DNA from: Lateolabrax maculatus
Lineage: Eukaryota; Chordata; Actinopteri; Acropomatiformes; Lateolabracidae
Direction: 5' to 3'
Assembly: GCA_031216445.1 (NCBI GenBank)
Contig: CM062210.1
Span: 9,296,501-9,360,500, forward strand
DNA: 64,000 bases
Made by a program: the position numbers and the translations under genes. The notes beneath the pieces are model-generated. The model saw only the letters and a program-made list of their open reading frames with translations. It did not search any database and was not told the origin of the DNA. Below, in pieces: positions 1 through 14,400 of this stretch. Each line of letters starts with the position of its first letter. The first letter of the stretch is position 1.

Positions 1-1583
1 GTTGTGTGTTTACTGTTCAAATGCTTAAAACAACAAAAATGATTTTAGTAACCTCCTGTCATTGTGTGAATGATGTTGTCCATCAGAATCACAGACGTAG
101 TGTGACATTGTTATAGTGCAAAAAGAGTACAAAGGGTCGGACTATGACGATGGAGTTTGCAGACAGACAAAATTAGTGACAAATTAGTGAACACAGTGGA
201 TCATTTAGCTGCCGATTAACCAGATATTTCAAAAACAGAGCTAAAAGAGAGTAAATATTGTACACAGATGCAAGATGGCAAGAAAAACACTTTCTAAACC
301 CACATTCACAACCACTGGCCAGGCGATAACTGGTGAACTTTTGGTTCACATCCTTCTGGTTACGGCCTTGAAACCAAAAAGCTTAAATCTTCCACAGTAT
401 GTTACTGTAGCTACGATTACCTCAAGTGCCAAACAGCAGCTGGCAGCTCCAGCCACAGCAATGATTTCCTTTAATACAACAAACTACAAATCTTAGTGCG
501 TTTAACTTGGACTGTGCTTCACAGAACACACTTACAATAAAGACCACAGGTTCATCCCTATCCTACCCGTTAGAGCACCCAGGGGAGAAGCCCTATACAA
601 TTACCACTAAGGGTGTCATTTACCCTTTACACACGGCTCACCAGACACTGCACACACTGCACACACAGCGATCAATTAAGGAACCTACCAATAACATGGG
701 GTTCAGACATTTGCACTCAAGAAATTGTGAAAACCCTCAAAAGCAGGAAACACACTTGCCTTTGAGGCGGATTTTTCTCACTATAAAATATAATGCTATG
801 GCTTGAATGCTGATGACATTTACCAGGAAATTATAAATCCAGCTGCTGTTGATCAGTGAAGTCTCATTTTGGGCATGTCAAACGTCACACAAACAATACA
901 ATACAAATTACAATCTGGAACTTTTCACTTTTTTATTGGAAAAACTGTCAACAACACAGGCAGCAGAATCATATAATATTTGAAGCCAGTAACAAGTTAT
1001 AGATATAAATATTTACACTGTAACACTGTTAAAAAGCAGCTATTGGCAATGTGCTCTTTTGTGGTTGGATGCTCATATTTCTTATTCCCATGCTTAAACT
1101 GGCCAAGCATGGACAAAATCAAATCAATATGTTTCCATTGCAACGAAAACAAATTAAGTTTCAAAGCAGAAATATTTTCAACCTTTTAAAATATCAACAG
1201 TTAAAGTCAGTATCAAGAGGCACAGAGAGATCAATATCTCCTGTGATGGTTGCCTCCACAGACCATAATGCAACACGGCCAGAAGACATGATGCATTTAT
1301 GAGTGACCTGCAGCTCTGGAGTGGAAAAACCTTTGGGCTGAAACCTGTAACACAGCTTAAGGGATAAGGTTGACATCCTTCATTGGAGGTTGTCAAAAGT
1401 AACTTTGGGAAATAAAGGAAAACAATACCCAACTAGACAAGGCTGGCTGAGAGAAAGTGCGAGTGAATTGGAACATATTGTCGATGGAGAACAGTGTGTG
1501 AGACTCCAAAGGTGTGTTTTTCTTTTAAATGGAACATTTGTTGTTTCTCTCAAACTTTGTGTCTCCTTCGTAAACCATTAAAA

Positions 1584-1586
<3 letters not shown>

Positions 1587-1634
<48 letters not shown>

Positions 1635-1660
1635 TTGGGGGGGGGGGGGGGGGGGGGGGG
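1587..1660. repeat. (GT)n microsatellite joined to a 24-G run
   Basis: About 24 GT units run from 1,587 to 1,634 and, after a short spacer, 24 uninterrupted G residues occupy 1,637-1,660. Long GT tracts can adopt Z-DNA and long G runs can form quadruplexes. Exact tract length in an assembly is unreliable at such sites. Confidence 0.95.
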
Positions 1661-4600
1661 TAGTTTTCTTGTTCTTTAACAACACAAATCTTTATGTAAT
1701 GTATTGTTTGTTATACCAGGTGCTTGAATCAGGAGGGTAGAGGTGCCTGAGAAGGCTGAGTCAGAATATGCCGTAGATTAATTGACTCTGTCAGACCACA
1801 GATGGATTTCAGAGGCTACTGGCTGCTTTTCAACACAATATCAGGCTCCAAATGTCACATTCACAAGGTGAAAGAGGGAACATCCACAGAGCTTTTACAC
1901 TAATTGGTGGCTTTATGAGTGCGACAGAGAGAGTGGGCAGTCCTCCTTTAACAGCCTCTGACGAGCCTCCTGACACAACATCCCTCCACAGGGTGCCAGC
2001 TGCTCAACTTTGATTGTAGCCAGAAATAAACCTGACCGTGACTATCCTGGCCTCCATTTCCGACCGTGAACATCCTGTCTAGAAACACAGGTGGCAGGTG
2101 AAGCGCTGGGGAAAAAAGTGAATGTATGTAACTGTGAATATTTGATTACGTGATAAGGCTGGCGACAATTTTATGACAAATTGTTTTGAAAAGACCAAAA
2201 CAATGATGTGTTAGTCCGTCTCTTAATATTTTCTGACATCCACTCCTGTATGTGGCTCTTAGCCCAAAACCCATTGGTTCCTACTGAAGTCATAAATCAT
2301 TTTTTTGGCACTGTGGATTTTAGCAAAAGTTACTCAAAAAGGAGAAAATATGCATTTGGTGCTGTGGTGAGTATTACCAACCCCATCACCAGACAAGAAC
2401 ATCAATATTGGACGTTTCGATAAAACCCCAGATTATGTAAATGCCATGTTTATGTCTGTTTTTTATCTCGTTTTCTACAAGTTCTGATACCTAAAAACGT
2501 GATAACGGTTAAAAAAAGGGGGGAAAAAACATTATAGTAATTGCAGCTCTGTGATGCTAACTAATTTGCAAATGCATTTTAATCTTTAACTTCAGTTAAT
2601 TTTCGATTTCCAAGGGGCGTTATCAACGGGCGCAGAAAACCCAATCAGAGCAAAGAAACGCCATCCTGTCGAATAGTACGCCCTGTCAGAAGTACGGCAA
2701 ACATATTTCTCATCAACATAAAGTTGAAGTGAGGTTGTTTGAGTGGTGAGTTGTCACCTTCAGAGTCTGTGAGCTTCAGTGTTACTGAACTTTTACTGGA
2801 ACTGAATAAAACTAAATTATGTTAACCTTGGATGTGTCACATAAATGAGATTAAAAAGAACTGATCATTGAAATGTGGCCTGTATGTCCATGGAAACATG
2901 GCATACAAAGGCTTTTCATTAATTTATTTCTGTGGATGAATTGAGCGCTCGCCAATCTCACTTTTTGACCTTCATGTGACAGTATTAAAATTATTTGTAT
3001 TAGTGTTGTATTCCACAGAGGTATTTGTCACAGAACGTAACCACTGGCAGCTTATACTGGAGCTCTATAGCATGAAAGATTGTATTTCTTGATTTATAGC
3101 CGAACGTGTCTGGGCCATACCTCACCCTGCTTGGATCTACTTTGTGTCATGATCCTCCACCCCCTCACCCCCGACCACCACCCCTGTGAATTTACTGATG
3201 TTTTTTTAGCCCTGTCTCAGTGAAAGATAAATAGTGGGATGCAGGAAAGGACCCTGCTTTACATGGGGGATCATGCACACTGCTCTCATGATTATTCACC
3301 ATATCACCATGCAATGGCATCGTCAGTCACCATGCATGTAAACAAGATACTCCAAAGAAATGTGTTTGGAACAGGAAGATATGTCTGCATGGGGAATGGA
3401 GTGAAGAGTTGAAAATAAACTGTGAGAATATTCAAGATTGAGAGAACAATAACATAGATGTTAGGATGTCTTTTAAGTGTAAAGCCATTCTTATTATTCC
3501 TCATTGAACGAAGTGATGGAATAAAAAGATAAAAACTGGAAACAACTTGAGCTGAAGTGGACGAAATAACAGCAAGACATGCATAGTGGAATCCATTACC
3601 ATAACCCTGAAATAAACACTTCCTTATGAGGTATGATTTTATTAGGGCTGCCAGGGAGGTCGTGATTTGACTCTGTACAAGAATTATGTTCCTGATCTTT
3701 TGTCTATCCTGGAGCCTTACGTTTTCAGCTTTCAGGAAAAAGAATCCTTCCTTAACATAAAACAGACAGAAACAAAATAAAGGACTGTATTAAAATAACT
3801 TGAATGTGAGGGGGAACATCATTTTATGAAAAAGTAAGACCCTCACCAACATTATTGATATTTTCTCAAGACCCTCCACTTGACTCCCCAAATATCGCAA
3901 ACTAATATATTTAAGGTTCTGCCAGTCCTTCACACTGAACATTACATTGCAAAACTGTTCAGATATTTGCAAGAAAATAGGCGCAAGGTGATCAGAGTCT
4001 GAGCACTTCCATCTTGCTGAAACGCATTAAGGTCAATAGGCTAACTTTAACAAGTTCAATCACTAATAACTAACTTCACATTTATTCTGTTTCTCAAAAC
4101 TGACATATTGGTCATAACTTTTTGTTGTTTTGATGATGAAAATAAAGCCCTGATACAGAGAAATGATGGTTGTCCATTGCATATAGCCAATCACAGTTTT
4201 ATAATCAATGAAAAAAAACCTTTTTCACAGTATTTTCAGTGATAAATTGGTGACAGTTTCTGGGGACACTGACTGTTAAATTGCATCAACAGTTTCTAAA
4301 TCTTCAGAGCCTGTGTCAATAAATACCTCTTTACATGTCTAACTGAATGGGGGAGGAATGTGGTTGTTAATGGATTGCAAACTACTAAAAAAAAAGAATA
4401 TGGAGAAACCTCTAACTTTTTTAAAGGTGACTTTAGGGTATTTCTGCTTTACTGGATTGTGATAGCAAAGAGGAACAGGAACACTGAAAGTGAGTAAGGT
4501 GATGTAAGGTGGCATGCAGTAATGCTGTGAGGTTAAACTGAACCTGGGATGTCATGGCTACATGCCACCAGAACAGTCCACTTTAATTGGTTTAAATGTA

Positions 4601-4959
4601 AGAAATAGACTCAGACAGCACATCTTCTCAACCATTAGACACCCAATCAGCCCAATCAGCTGGCTTTCCTGATTGGACTGAAATCCCATGGATCCCAGTA
4701 GTACATGGCTGAGAACTGCTGAAGCAGAATAACACCAATTAATCTGTTTCTTTTTCTTTTTTCTTCCGCCTCTGTGACTGAAGCTCTAACTCTGTCCATC
4801 TTAAATCTAGCTTTGAAGACTTTTAGAGAGACTTTCTCTCTTGACACCCCCAAAACATTCAGACAGAGTGACAAATACAGTTTGTTCTGGTGGTCGGCTG
4901 CAATTACACCACCAGAAAGACAACTACATCTAATTGCAAGGTTAGATTACTTCCACTGC

Positions 4960-5590
4960 TGATGGAGAGTTATTGGAAATCCACCTGTGCATGCATCTGA
5001 GACAGCAGGGGAGTAGTTCAAGCCCTGTGTCACATCTCATGTTTACGTGGATATTTTAAAAAATATTTATCTGCAATGACATTTTGTTGGATCAGATTAG
5101 CAACTGGAAAAAAGCTATTCTGTTGTGCTGATAATTCAAATATGCCTCATGTATCCGCCTCAATCGGAATCTGAAGTAATTTTCAGTCGGGTTGAGAGTG
5201 GTGGTGTGTGTCTGTGTGTGTGTGTGTGTGTGTGCGTGTTCTTTTTTCTCTTATATTTCCAGTTGATTAGACGCTTCACAGCAGGCGGAATCACTTTGCG
5301 CATGTCAGAAAAGTTATATTCTGATTAAACGGTTCGGGGCACGTGATCTTACATCTTATCGGATCGCTTTATTTAGCATCCATGTAAACAGTGAAGTTAT
5401 TTACAAAGATGCCTGAACGGCACTCCTCTCTGTCAGTCATTGTATTAAACCCGCCTCATACGAAATAAACGGTTGTGATTGGCTCGGCCAGATACCTGAG
5501 ACTACGAAATCAGTCAGTGAGGTGCCAGATTTATCTGCCAGAGCGAATAAAATAAACTTGCAGATTCATCTGGTTCCCAGGCTAATTTAT
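4960..5590. repeat. Probable interspersed repeat cluster (unclassified)
   Basis: The stretch around 5,330-5,580 has a composition unlike the AT-rich surroundings and ends in a phrase (ttcatctggttcccaggcta) that I associate with dispersed teleost DNA-transposon-like repeats. A GT microsatellite lies at about 5,201-5,238. I cannot define termini or target duplications, so the class is open. Confidence 0.3.
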
Positions 5591-8500
5591 TTCAGTTATG
5601 TAATTTGACTTCAGCATTTCTAAGATCCTGCTACGGCCCTGTTTTACTCATATGTAGGATATTCAGGAAAACTAAAACCTCGTTGGACAGTAACAGAAAC
5701 ATGTTTCTATTCTATCTACTCTAAAAAGTTCTATTTGCAGTTTTTAAAGTGTTCAAAGGGGGCAGATTGAATTCAAGGTTAGAGAAAAGGCTACCAAGGA
5801 AGACGTCTAGAGAGGATACTTGAAGTGTGTGTAACATTACTGCACTCAGATGAAAAATGACTTTGCCCTAAATCAACCCTTTGCCGCTAAACAAGGGGCA
5901 GAAAAGAAGTGTAGCTGTAATTTTTGGTTTGTTCATTGATTTCCTTTTCAAACAATAATTCTTAAAAAACCTATTATGTTGGAACATGGAACAAGGAACA
6001 TGCTGGACATGAAGCCATCAGACCAGCTGTCAAAAGATAATTGGAATTTTAAATTTCAAAGGCAGTTTTTGCTCCCAGAAGCCTCATCAAGAAATAACCC
6101 TGTACCTTGTATAATTCATTTTGTTATATTTTCAAGAGAAACTCAGGTCTAACATTAATCAAAGCAGTGTGCATTTCCTTTAACAGTCCTTCCTCTGTGT
6201 AATCATCAAGTGCAACGGAGAATCAGAGGACCAGGACTCAATTAACAGGGGAGATTGTGGGTGGATGTGATGAGTTAAGGTTGGGCGCTGAGGAGTGAGA
6301 GAGTTGAAGTTATTAAGGGGAAATGTCAACATGGATTTAAATTAGTGGTCAGGGGAGAGATTATGGTCTTTCCATTTACAGAGTAATAGGTTAATGCTGA
6401 AAGAAGTGACTTTTACATTTTACAAGATATACAGGAACGTTGAATTGTCATTAAATATGGCTATAATTTTTCCTTATTGACATCGATACATTTTCTAAGA
6501 GTACAATAAAAATGTCTTTACGATGCTATATTTCAGTCAAAAAGGCATTTAAATTGCATAAAAGACTTTGTTCCTTTCCTTTTCACTCTTTTAATAATTA
6601 AATTAATGGATAATGTTTTAGAAAAGTAAACATTTTTGAGAGCTACTGCATACTAACACAAGTCATGAAGGTGCTGGATGAAAAAAAAACTAAATTAAAA
6701 CAAGTCAAAGCATCTGTTCACATATCTTCATCACAAGCACCCCGTTTATTGTCAGTGTGTGTGAACGCTTTGACTTCTCACTCAAATGATCTACTGCACT
6801 ATCACGCTGAATTCATTGTTGTCAGTCATCTACATAAAAAGGCCAATAAAGTATAAGTCAAACTGTGTGTCATCCATTGTGTGTACTTTTAAAGAAAGCA
6901 TTTATTATGCACTGTTCCTCCTAACACAGTCACTGATAGGTAACGCAGCTTAGTTCATTCTGCTCTGTGTGGTTAAGTCAAATAAAAGCTCAGTGCCTGG
7001 ACTCAACTGAAGGTAATCATGTCACTGTTGGTTTTTACTCGAGTCTGTTAGCCCAGAACAGTATGCACAGACTTGTTCTACTTCTGTCTGAACACATTTT
7101 TCTGTACACCACACAACTTGAAGCATCAGATGTTAGGGTCGTGTTCTGTAACGCTCAGAAATGTGTTCAAAATTCACAAGTATAACTGTTTTCATTGCGT
7201 TATGCTTTGTCTTTGTTGCTTAATTGGTCCATCTGTCCTCCCTGTGTCTGTCCAGTATGAGCCAACGGGTGCACCAACAGTACTGTCTTTCCAGTATAGT
7301 ATATAATATCCTGTTTCTCCAACTTCCCCCTAAGTCCTCATCAAATCATTTTTTTTAAATCAATACACATTTTTCCTCTTATGCCATGAGCTAAAGGGAG
7401 CACTCATCATCAGACCGTACCGTCATAGATCTACAAAACCATTGATTTTGATAAAGGCAGCCTCTATATATCAGGGCCTTAAAATGAGGTATGAATACAG
7501 GAGCCACAATAGAGCCATTACCAGATTACATGGTAATCCAGACCTGTGCTACCTTTCAGGGTAAGAGAACACGAACAAGCGAGCTCATTGCTTCACCCTT
7601 TCTTGTTGAGAAAACTCAACAGCTCATACAAACACTAGTCTCAACAGATGCAACACATAAACACAAGGACCTCTTGTGCATATTTTTCCTGCAAAACAAA
7701 CTCATAGTTCAAGCCATAAAACACGTAAATAATATTGTGACATTGAAACAGCCATGTAAACTGTCATGCAGTATTTTCTTTGGACATGAATGGTGTTTTT
7801 GTGCTTCCGCTCTGTTTTTCCACATTGCACAATGGTGCATATCATTTATTGCCAATTGACCCTGTTTACAAGAATTAGCTCTTCAGAGTAAATCATGTGG
7901 ATAATTAATCATTCCTCACTAGCAGTGCAGAGATTCATTCAAAGTCCTGTTGTCTCTGTGCCACATGTGTCAGTGTCTTCTGTTAGCTGTCAACAAGAAT
8001 GTAACCAGGATGTAAAACAACACACTGGGAGAAGGGGGAGGTGGGGTGGTAGAGTTTAGTCTGGGGTAATAAACTCTGTCCGCTGTTTTTATTGTTTAAT
8101 TCAAGATGCATATTTGGTTATCAAACAAATCACAAATGCCTCTTTTAAATCATATTAGATGGCTTTAATTTTCCTGTTGTATCAATTGCGTCTTTGAGTA
8201 AAAATTACAAAATAATTTCCTGTTATTTGCCCATACCAGAAGGAATTCCTAGATTGTTAGAAGGTGATTCATGGAACAACACACAACACCACACAACACC
8301 TTCATTGTAAAGAGTTTATTATCCACTCCTGTGCCTGCTGGCTCAAGTGCAGCCCCAAACTAAAGGTTCAGAACCAACTCGAACAAAGGAAGGAAATCAT
8401 ACTCAATCCTTAAAGTCGGTTCCAACAACCGAGACTCAGACTAACCAAAGAAAAAACCTGTATAGCCTTTGTCTGGACAAATTAAGTCATGGCATGCAAA

Positions 8501-10599
8501 GCTGAGCAAAGGCAAATACTGTGTAATTAATATAGTCTGATTATTGAATGTGTTCCCCAGCCGCCAGGTTTTATTGTTTCATTTTCCCTTCCTGCTCCTT
8601 CAGGCTTATGATGCAGTGAGTTGGATTTGTTATTCAGAAATGTAAACACTGCCTGAGTTAAAGAGGCTTATATTAGCTTTGCTGCCTTGAAAAATCTGTG
8701 GTTGAAATATATTGAAAGTACGCACACTGATCTGGGGATTTCAAGAGAGACATCCTTGGAGATTAAAACAAAAGCTGTATTGTTTGTCACAAATTCACAT
8801 CTGTAATAAAGCTTCATTTGATCCCCAGCAGAAGACCAGCGAGGTTAAGTGTAGTATCTCTGGTGGTTAAATGAGTCATTACTGGTTCATATTAACTTCA
8901 GTCAGAGGCATTAAGGGATAGCTGTGTGAGTGAGAAAGTGCATTTTGAGGGTGAGGGCTGAGATTAAGGACTCTCAGGAATACATTATTCAGTGGCTGTC
9001 TCACCACTTAAACAAATGTATCCATGGATGGAATTCTGCATTTGCACTTCAGCTGAAGTTAAGGCGGAAAACACAAACACGCAGCCCATTTTATTTCACT
9101 TTTTTGCTGATTATGCTGTCTTTGGGTGGCAATGGTCACTGTCCACCACTCTGGTCTGGAGTGAAATAGTGCCGCCATCAGGTCAAACTTCCCATCCGTG
9201 TGTCAATCTGTTTATCAAAGACACACATTCTTTAATGAAACACAAAAGGGACATTTTAATACTTCCATTAAACACAAATCCATCCGATCAGTAAAACATT
9301 TCTGAGGGCTACCACCACTGCTGAGCCCGGTTTCTGTGAGCAGATGCTGTTTTGACTGCTAACTCGGTGTATATGATCTGAAGGCTTCCCTGATCAGGAT
9401 GCTGTGCAACCTTTACAGTCCTGCTGGAGTTAAAAGGACACCGATTTTTCACTCACCGGGAGGCATGTCTCTAGTATCTCTAAAACACACACAAGTGCAA
9501 ATTCCAACACCCTCATCTTCTTCCTGAACATAAAATGTTTCACAAACAATTCACTCCCTCCCCCTCCTTTTTTTTTTTTCCCGGGAGCACGGAGTAAAAG
9601 ATGCATTCCGGCCATTTCACTGCACAGATGTTGTGTTACAGGCAGCATATTTGGTCATAGACATGGTTTATAATTAAAGACCTGGGACGTCAGCCCAGTG
9701 TGCGCTGTGGTGGTGGTGGAGGCAGCATCCACCTCTCCAAAGGAGATCCTGCCCCGAGGCAAGTCAGACTGCTGGAGCAACATGCACGGCTGAAACTAGA
9801 CATTCAAAAGTGATAAATTATCAAACTAGCAGCAGGCTGTTGAGGCTCGACTGTGGAGACACACTCTCCCTGTTTTGTTATTAAGTAACAGCTATATCAC
9901 TGTGCAAGAGCAATCTCAACGTTCTTGTTTAGGAAACATGTTAATACCAGTGTATCTTTTCGGGGGAAGAAAAGATAACAGATTCACCAACAGAAACATA
10001 ATTCAGTTCTCATGATGTAGGTCAGTAAATGTTTCATGACAGAACAGTAGGCATGATGCCCACCAGAGCATGTGTGTTGTTACGGTGTAGGAATGCCAGC
10101 ACGAGCCAAGAGGCCTTTGTCTTATATTACAGACAAACCAGTTTACCATAGATTATCATTAATTCATTTACTGTAGCTTTACAAAAAAATATATATAATA
10201 TTCCCTCCACTGAATGATAAAAAATGATTTTTAACATATTTGCCAAGAAGCCAGTGGGCGGCCATCTTTGTTTTCATTCAGAAAGAAACGTAGATCTTGA
10301 GAACTTTATTTTTTTTTATCATTTAACAGAGTATTTCTTGATGGTGGAAGTTTCAGATGGTTAGAAACTTCTTGAGAGAATGTGGAAATACCTTCAGAGA
10401 AAAAATGTGTTTTTAAATGACCGTGGGAGCTTTTCAAACATCGCAAGATCATTAATTTAGAGAAACGGATGGTAACCTCTATGACCCTAATGTATGTATG
10501 TATGTATGAGTAGGCAATACAACATTGTCAGATTTGCTATGGACGGTTTTTAAAAAGTCTAATTAAAATCGACACAACAGAGTTGTTTTTCTGATAGTG

Positions 10600-10869
10600 G
10601 TCCTTTACTGAGTATTTACATTTCCTGCTACTTTGTTATTCTACTACACTACCTTTCAGACGGAAATGTGTTACTGTGTCAGTAATTAATTCAAAAATAC
10701 AATGTAAAAAAATGATATAACACTGATGAGGACCATTTTACATGAGTACTTTTTACATTTGACACTTTAAATACATTTTACTGATAACACTTATGTACCT
10801 GCACTTTTTTACACTGTAGAAGTACTACTTTTATTTAGATAAAGTATGCATATACTTCTTTCACCACTG
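10600..10869. mobile_element. Degenerate hAT-like non-autonomous element
   Basis: The stretch contains the diagnostic phrases of a very common teleost repeat (repeated 'acttttact', 'tactctact', 'aagtac' words). It ends in ttctttcaccactg at 10,856-10,869, which resembles the TTCCACCACTG terminal inverted repeat of that family. The other end is degraded. The same family recurs at 14.2, 27.4, 27.5-28.0 and 63.4 kb. Confidence 0.6.
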
Positions 10870-11220
10870 CATATTCATATTTCTGACTCCATATACAGTA
10901 TCCTGGAAAATGCAGTTCTTGGTGTTGTATTTTGTCATTCCTTGTACAGATCATATTTTAGAAAAAAATGCAAATCTTGTTTGAGCTATTACAAAAACTC
11001 TTTAACTGATATTTTGTTCAGATTAACATTAAGACATTTGTTTGTAATTCTGAAAGTCTAAACAAAATTAACTGCAGAAAAGGCCGTTTTGACTCTTCAT
11101 CATGCTGACTACATTTTAGTTTTAGACCACAGCTGTACACTGCCCCTTAGAGGCTGGAAACAATACATGCACAATCATAGGAAATGGCCAAATAAAACCC
11201 ACGTACCAAAAGAACAAAAC

Positions 11221-11226
11221 TTTATT
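11221..11226 (-). promoter_or_regulatory. Likely poly(A) signal of cenpc
   Basis: AATAAA on the minus strand, about 230 bases past the cenpc stop codon. It is the first good signal downstream and no other gene competes for it. Confidence 0.5.
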
Positions 11227-11453
11227 TACAAGTAATTTCTACCTCTGTTTTACAAGAATTTTGTCATTACATGCACAGCCAGGGAATCAAATTGGTTTAA
11301 TAAAATCTCAAACATTTTCTATGTACACCTTGGGTTTTAAAACAGAAAGTAAATCAATTTAAATACAGAAATAATACTACACATCCCGAGTCTTCTTTTC
11401 TTTTTTAAAACATATTTAGTCATTTCTTAGACCATGTGACTGGTAATCCAACT

Positions 11454-14400
11454 TCAGTCTGAGCTTTCTGCTAATATCCGGGTGAAGTACAGAACTGCAG
11501 GCTGTGCAGTGACGTTTTTGATGCTGTATGCGTGCCCTGTGTGAGGAGAACAGTAATATCAGTAAAAAACAAACAATACGCTGTAATTTTCATAGGAATA
11601 TATCTAAAATCTGTAGAATTATCACGTGAAAGGTCTTAGAAGATATGTGAACACAACTAATATAAGTAATGATATCATATTCTTACCACATGGCACCATA
11701 AAGGATTGTCCTGGATTGAAGCGGGACTCACTGCCGTCGATGGTTACACTCACAGAGCTTGTTAATAAGTTAAAAACCTACAAAAGAAAAACACAAAAAT
11801 GAAAGAAATGAATAATAAAATACTCTATATCAAGATCTCTGGTGTACAAGAGGATGGACAACGAGACAAAAATATGACATAAAACAACACAGGAGTATGA
11901 GAAGTAAGCAGTGTACTGACTGTTGTGGCGCTGTGATCCACCCACAGAGGTTTCTTCATGTAGGAGCCCAGAAGGATTTTCCCATTACAGATGGAGCCAC
12001 AGTTCAGGTCCACCAGGAAGCCAATAGCTCTGCCTTGATAGAAGTACCAATCAAACTCATCCGGAGTGATCTCGGGACCATCTGCAACAATATTAAACAG
12101 TAAAAATGTTTCAGTGACAGGTCTGGCCAATAATTACTTCTGTTTTATACCGTTTCATAAGATTCAGTGGATGATAAAACTGTTTTGATTAAACATATGC
12201 TGTCTAAATTACAGATAAAGAGCAAAAACTAATTCAACTATTTCAAATTAGGATATGAAATATTGTATTATGTGAAATGTTGTTGTATTATATATTATAA
12301 TTAAATGGGGTAAGATTACTCTGCATAATAGCTCATATATTAATTTTGTCCACATTGCCCTTGCCTTACTTCCTGGTTTGTCAAGATATCACTTACAGCT
12401 TTAATTTTATTCTTAATTACTACAACTACTGGGATGATTATTGTTCAGTCACAGAGATTTCTCCCCCTTCATACAGAATGTAAATGGAATCTGAATAACG
12501 TAGAACACAGATCACACTGTAAATGTAAAACAGATATGAAATCTTTTCTTGGAGTAACTTTAAACCTACTCAGTTTCAGGAAGAATGACACAAGGCTAAT
12601 ACTGGACATGACTAAGCGGTTCCTTTGTCCAAGACTGACCACAACATCCATACCTTATTTAAAAAAAACGGTGGCTTTTTTATCAGACATTATAGTTTCT
12701 TACGGTCAGCAGAGGTAGACCAGAGACTCTTAAACCACTCCATCAGATTGGCCTTATCCTTCGGCTGTAAGATCAGCGGTTTGAGAGGAGGAGCGCACAG
12801 ATCTGATGCAGACAGAACAGCATGGACTCTGGATGACGGCAGAACTGGAACAAAGTCAGGATGAAAGTAGAAGTTAATCAATGTGTCTTTCAAAAGCCTT
12901 GCAGGCTGTATCACTCTCCAAGCCTTCTTGATTATGCCGCCTCTTCATGTAAATTTAACAACCTATTTTTTTTTTTTTTTAAAGTGAGAGGGGGAAAAAA
13001 AGTCAGTGTTGAAGCCTGTATTAGATAAGTATCACCACCTGCATTGCTTGTATTTTTTATTTTTATTTTTTTACCTTATTTACAATAATTGATCAAAGCA
13101 AACATGGAATGTGGTTTCCCATCAAAAACTTGACAAAATGTGTGTATTTTCTGGGGGATAAGGAAATATATTAAGAAGTTGTTTACATTACTTGTAAAAA
13201 TGTGGGTAAATCATTGAATTTAAACAAGTATGAGAAAACAGCAAAAAATGATGATATATGAATCTACGAAGAATTACTAATTTATCACGTAGATTTAAAA
13301 GTGTTTAATGTTAAAAAAAAAAAACATACTCAAGTCGTCATTCTCCTCGTACTGTTCCAGCTCAATCATGGAGGACGGCCCACTTTTGTGGGCTTTTAAC
13401 CTGCCAAAAAGAAAATTAAAAATAATAAAAACATAACTTATGCAGACAATGAGAGGGAAAGGTTAAGAGTAACAACATTTAGACTTTTCCTTACGTGTTA
13501 TCTGACTGATACTTGCTGTCCTGTGGGTCCTCGTGGTCGGGAGGGCTGCTGGATTCACCAGCATCAGTCATACTGAGTGCTGTACAGTCAGTAACAGTGA
13601 CTTCCTCAGCAGGACGTTCAGTGACTTTACGTCTGTTGTTCTGAGCCAGAGAGCGTTTAACAGACTTTGGAGTGGACAGCGGCTTCACTTTCAGAAGAGG
13701 CACAGGAGCCCCCCCTAGTGGTTTTGATGAGACTGCCACGTTACCATTTTTGGGAGTCCCAAGTCGGGGAGATCTGCTCTGTTTAGACTGCTTTTTTCTT
13801 TCCTTACGAGGTTTGGGTTCCTGCTGCTGAGGCTGTGAGGAGATGCTCTCCACGTCCTTGGACGTGCCATCAACTGCCCACCAGTTACCAGGATATTTCC
13901 TCCTCCGACTAGATCCTCTGGGAGAGACGGCCGCTGGTGTGATCGACAGTTTTTCATTAGAGACGTGATGGTATACTCTTTGAAATACCTGATCCCCTGT
14001 TAAACATCACATCTTAGTGAGTGACAAAGATTTCTGGTTGGTCTTTATGTTTACATAACTCAAATACACTTATTACTTGTACTTCACTAAAAACAGATTT
14101 CAACTGTAACTTAAAATGCTTGAGCATGAGGTAGATGTTTTTATAAACATCTGCTTGGATTTTAATATTTATTCAAGAACAATTTTAAGGTACTTGTACT
14201 TTACTTAAGTATAGTATTTGAATATTTTCATTTTATGCTACTTTATACTGCTACTCCACTACACTTCAGGGGCAAATATTTAGGCCACTACATTAGCAAG
14301 ACATTTATAGCTACTAGGTGCTTTGCAAATGTTTTGCTTATGTACTTTTACTTAAGTAGGAATTTAAATTCAGGACTTTTACTGCTAAAAGGTGTAATTA

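Larger units (their letters stand above)
1..11219. other. Gene-free region beyond the 3' end of cenpc
   Basis: I find no exon chain, RNA gene or convincing conserved protein in this stretch. The open frames are short, lack family motifs and are not flanked by matching splice sites. It holds a GT/poly-G tract near 1.6 kb, a GT tract near 5.2 kb, likely interspersed repeat DNA near 5.0-5.6 kb and a hAT-like fragment near 10.6-10.9 kb. A GC-richer patch around 2,610-2,720 has the look of an old repeat, but I could not place it. Distal regulatory elements cannot be excluded by eye. Confidence 0.6.

Noticed and set aside
2605..2720. GC-richer patch as a possible promoter or exon
   Set aside because: No splice-flanked coding frame is present. 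It looks more like an old dispersed repeat, which I cannot name.
7491..7859. A 122-codon plus-strand frame in the gene-free region
   Set aside because: It has no family motif, low-complexity composition and no splice partners; its length is reachable by chance in 11 kb.
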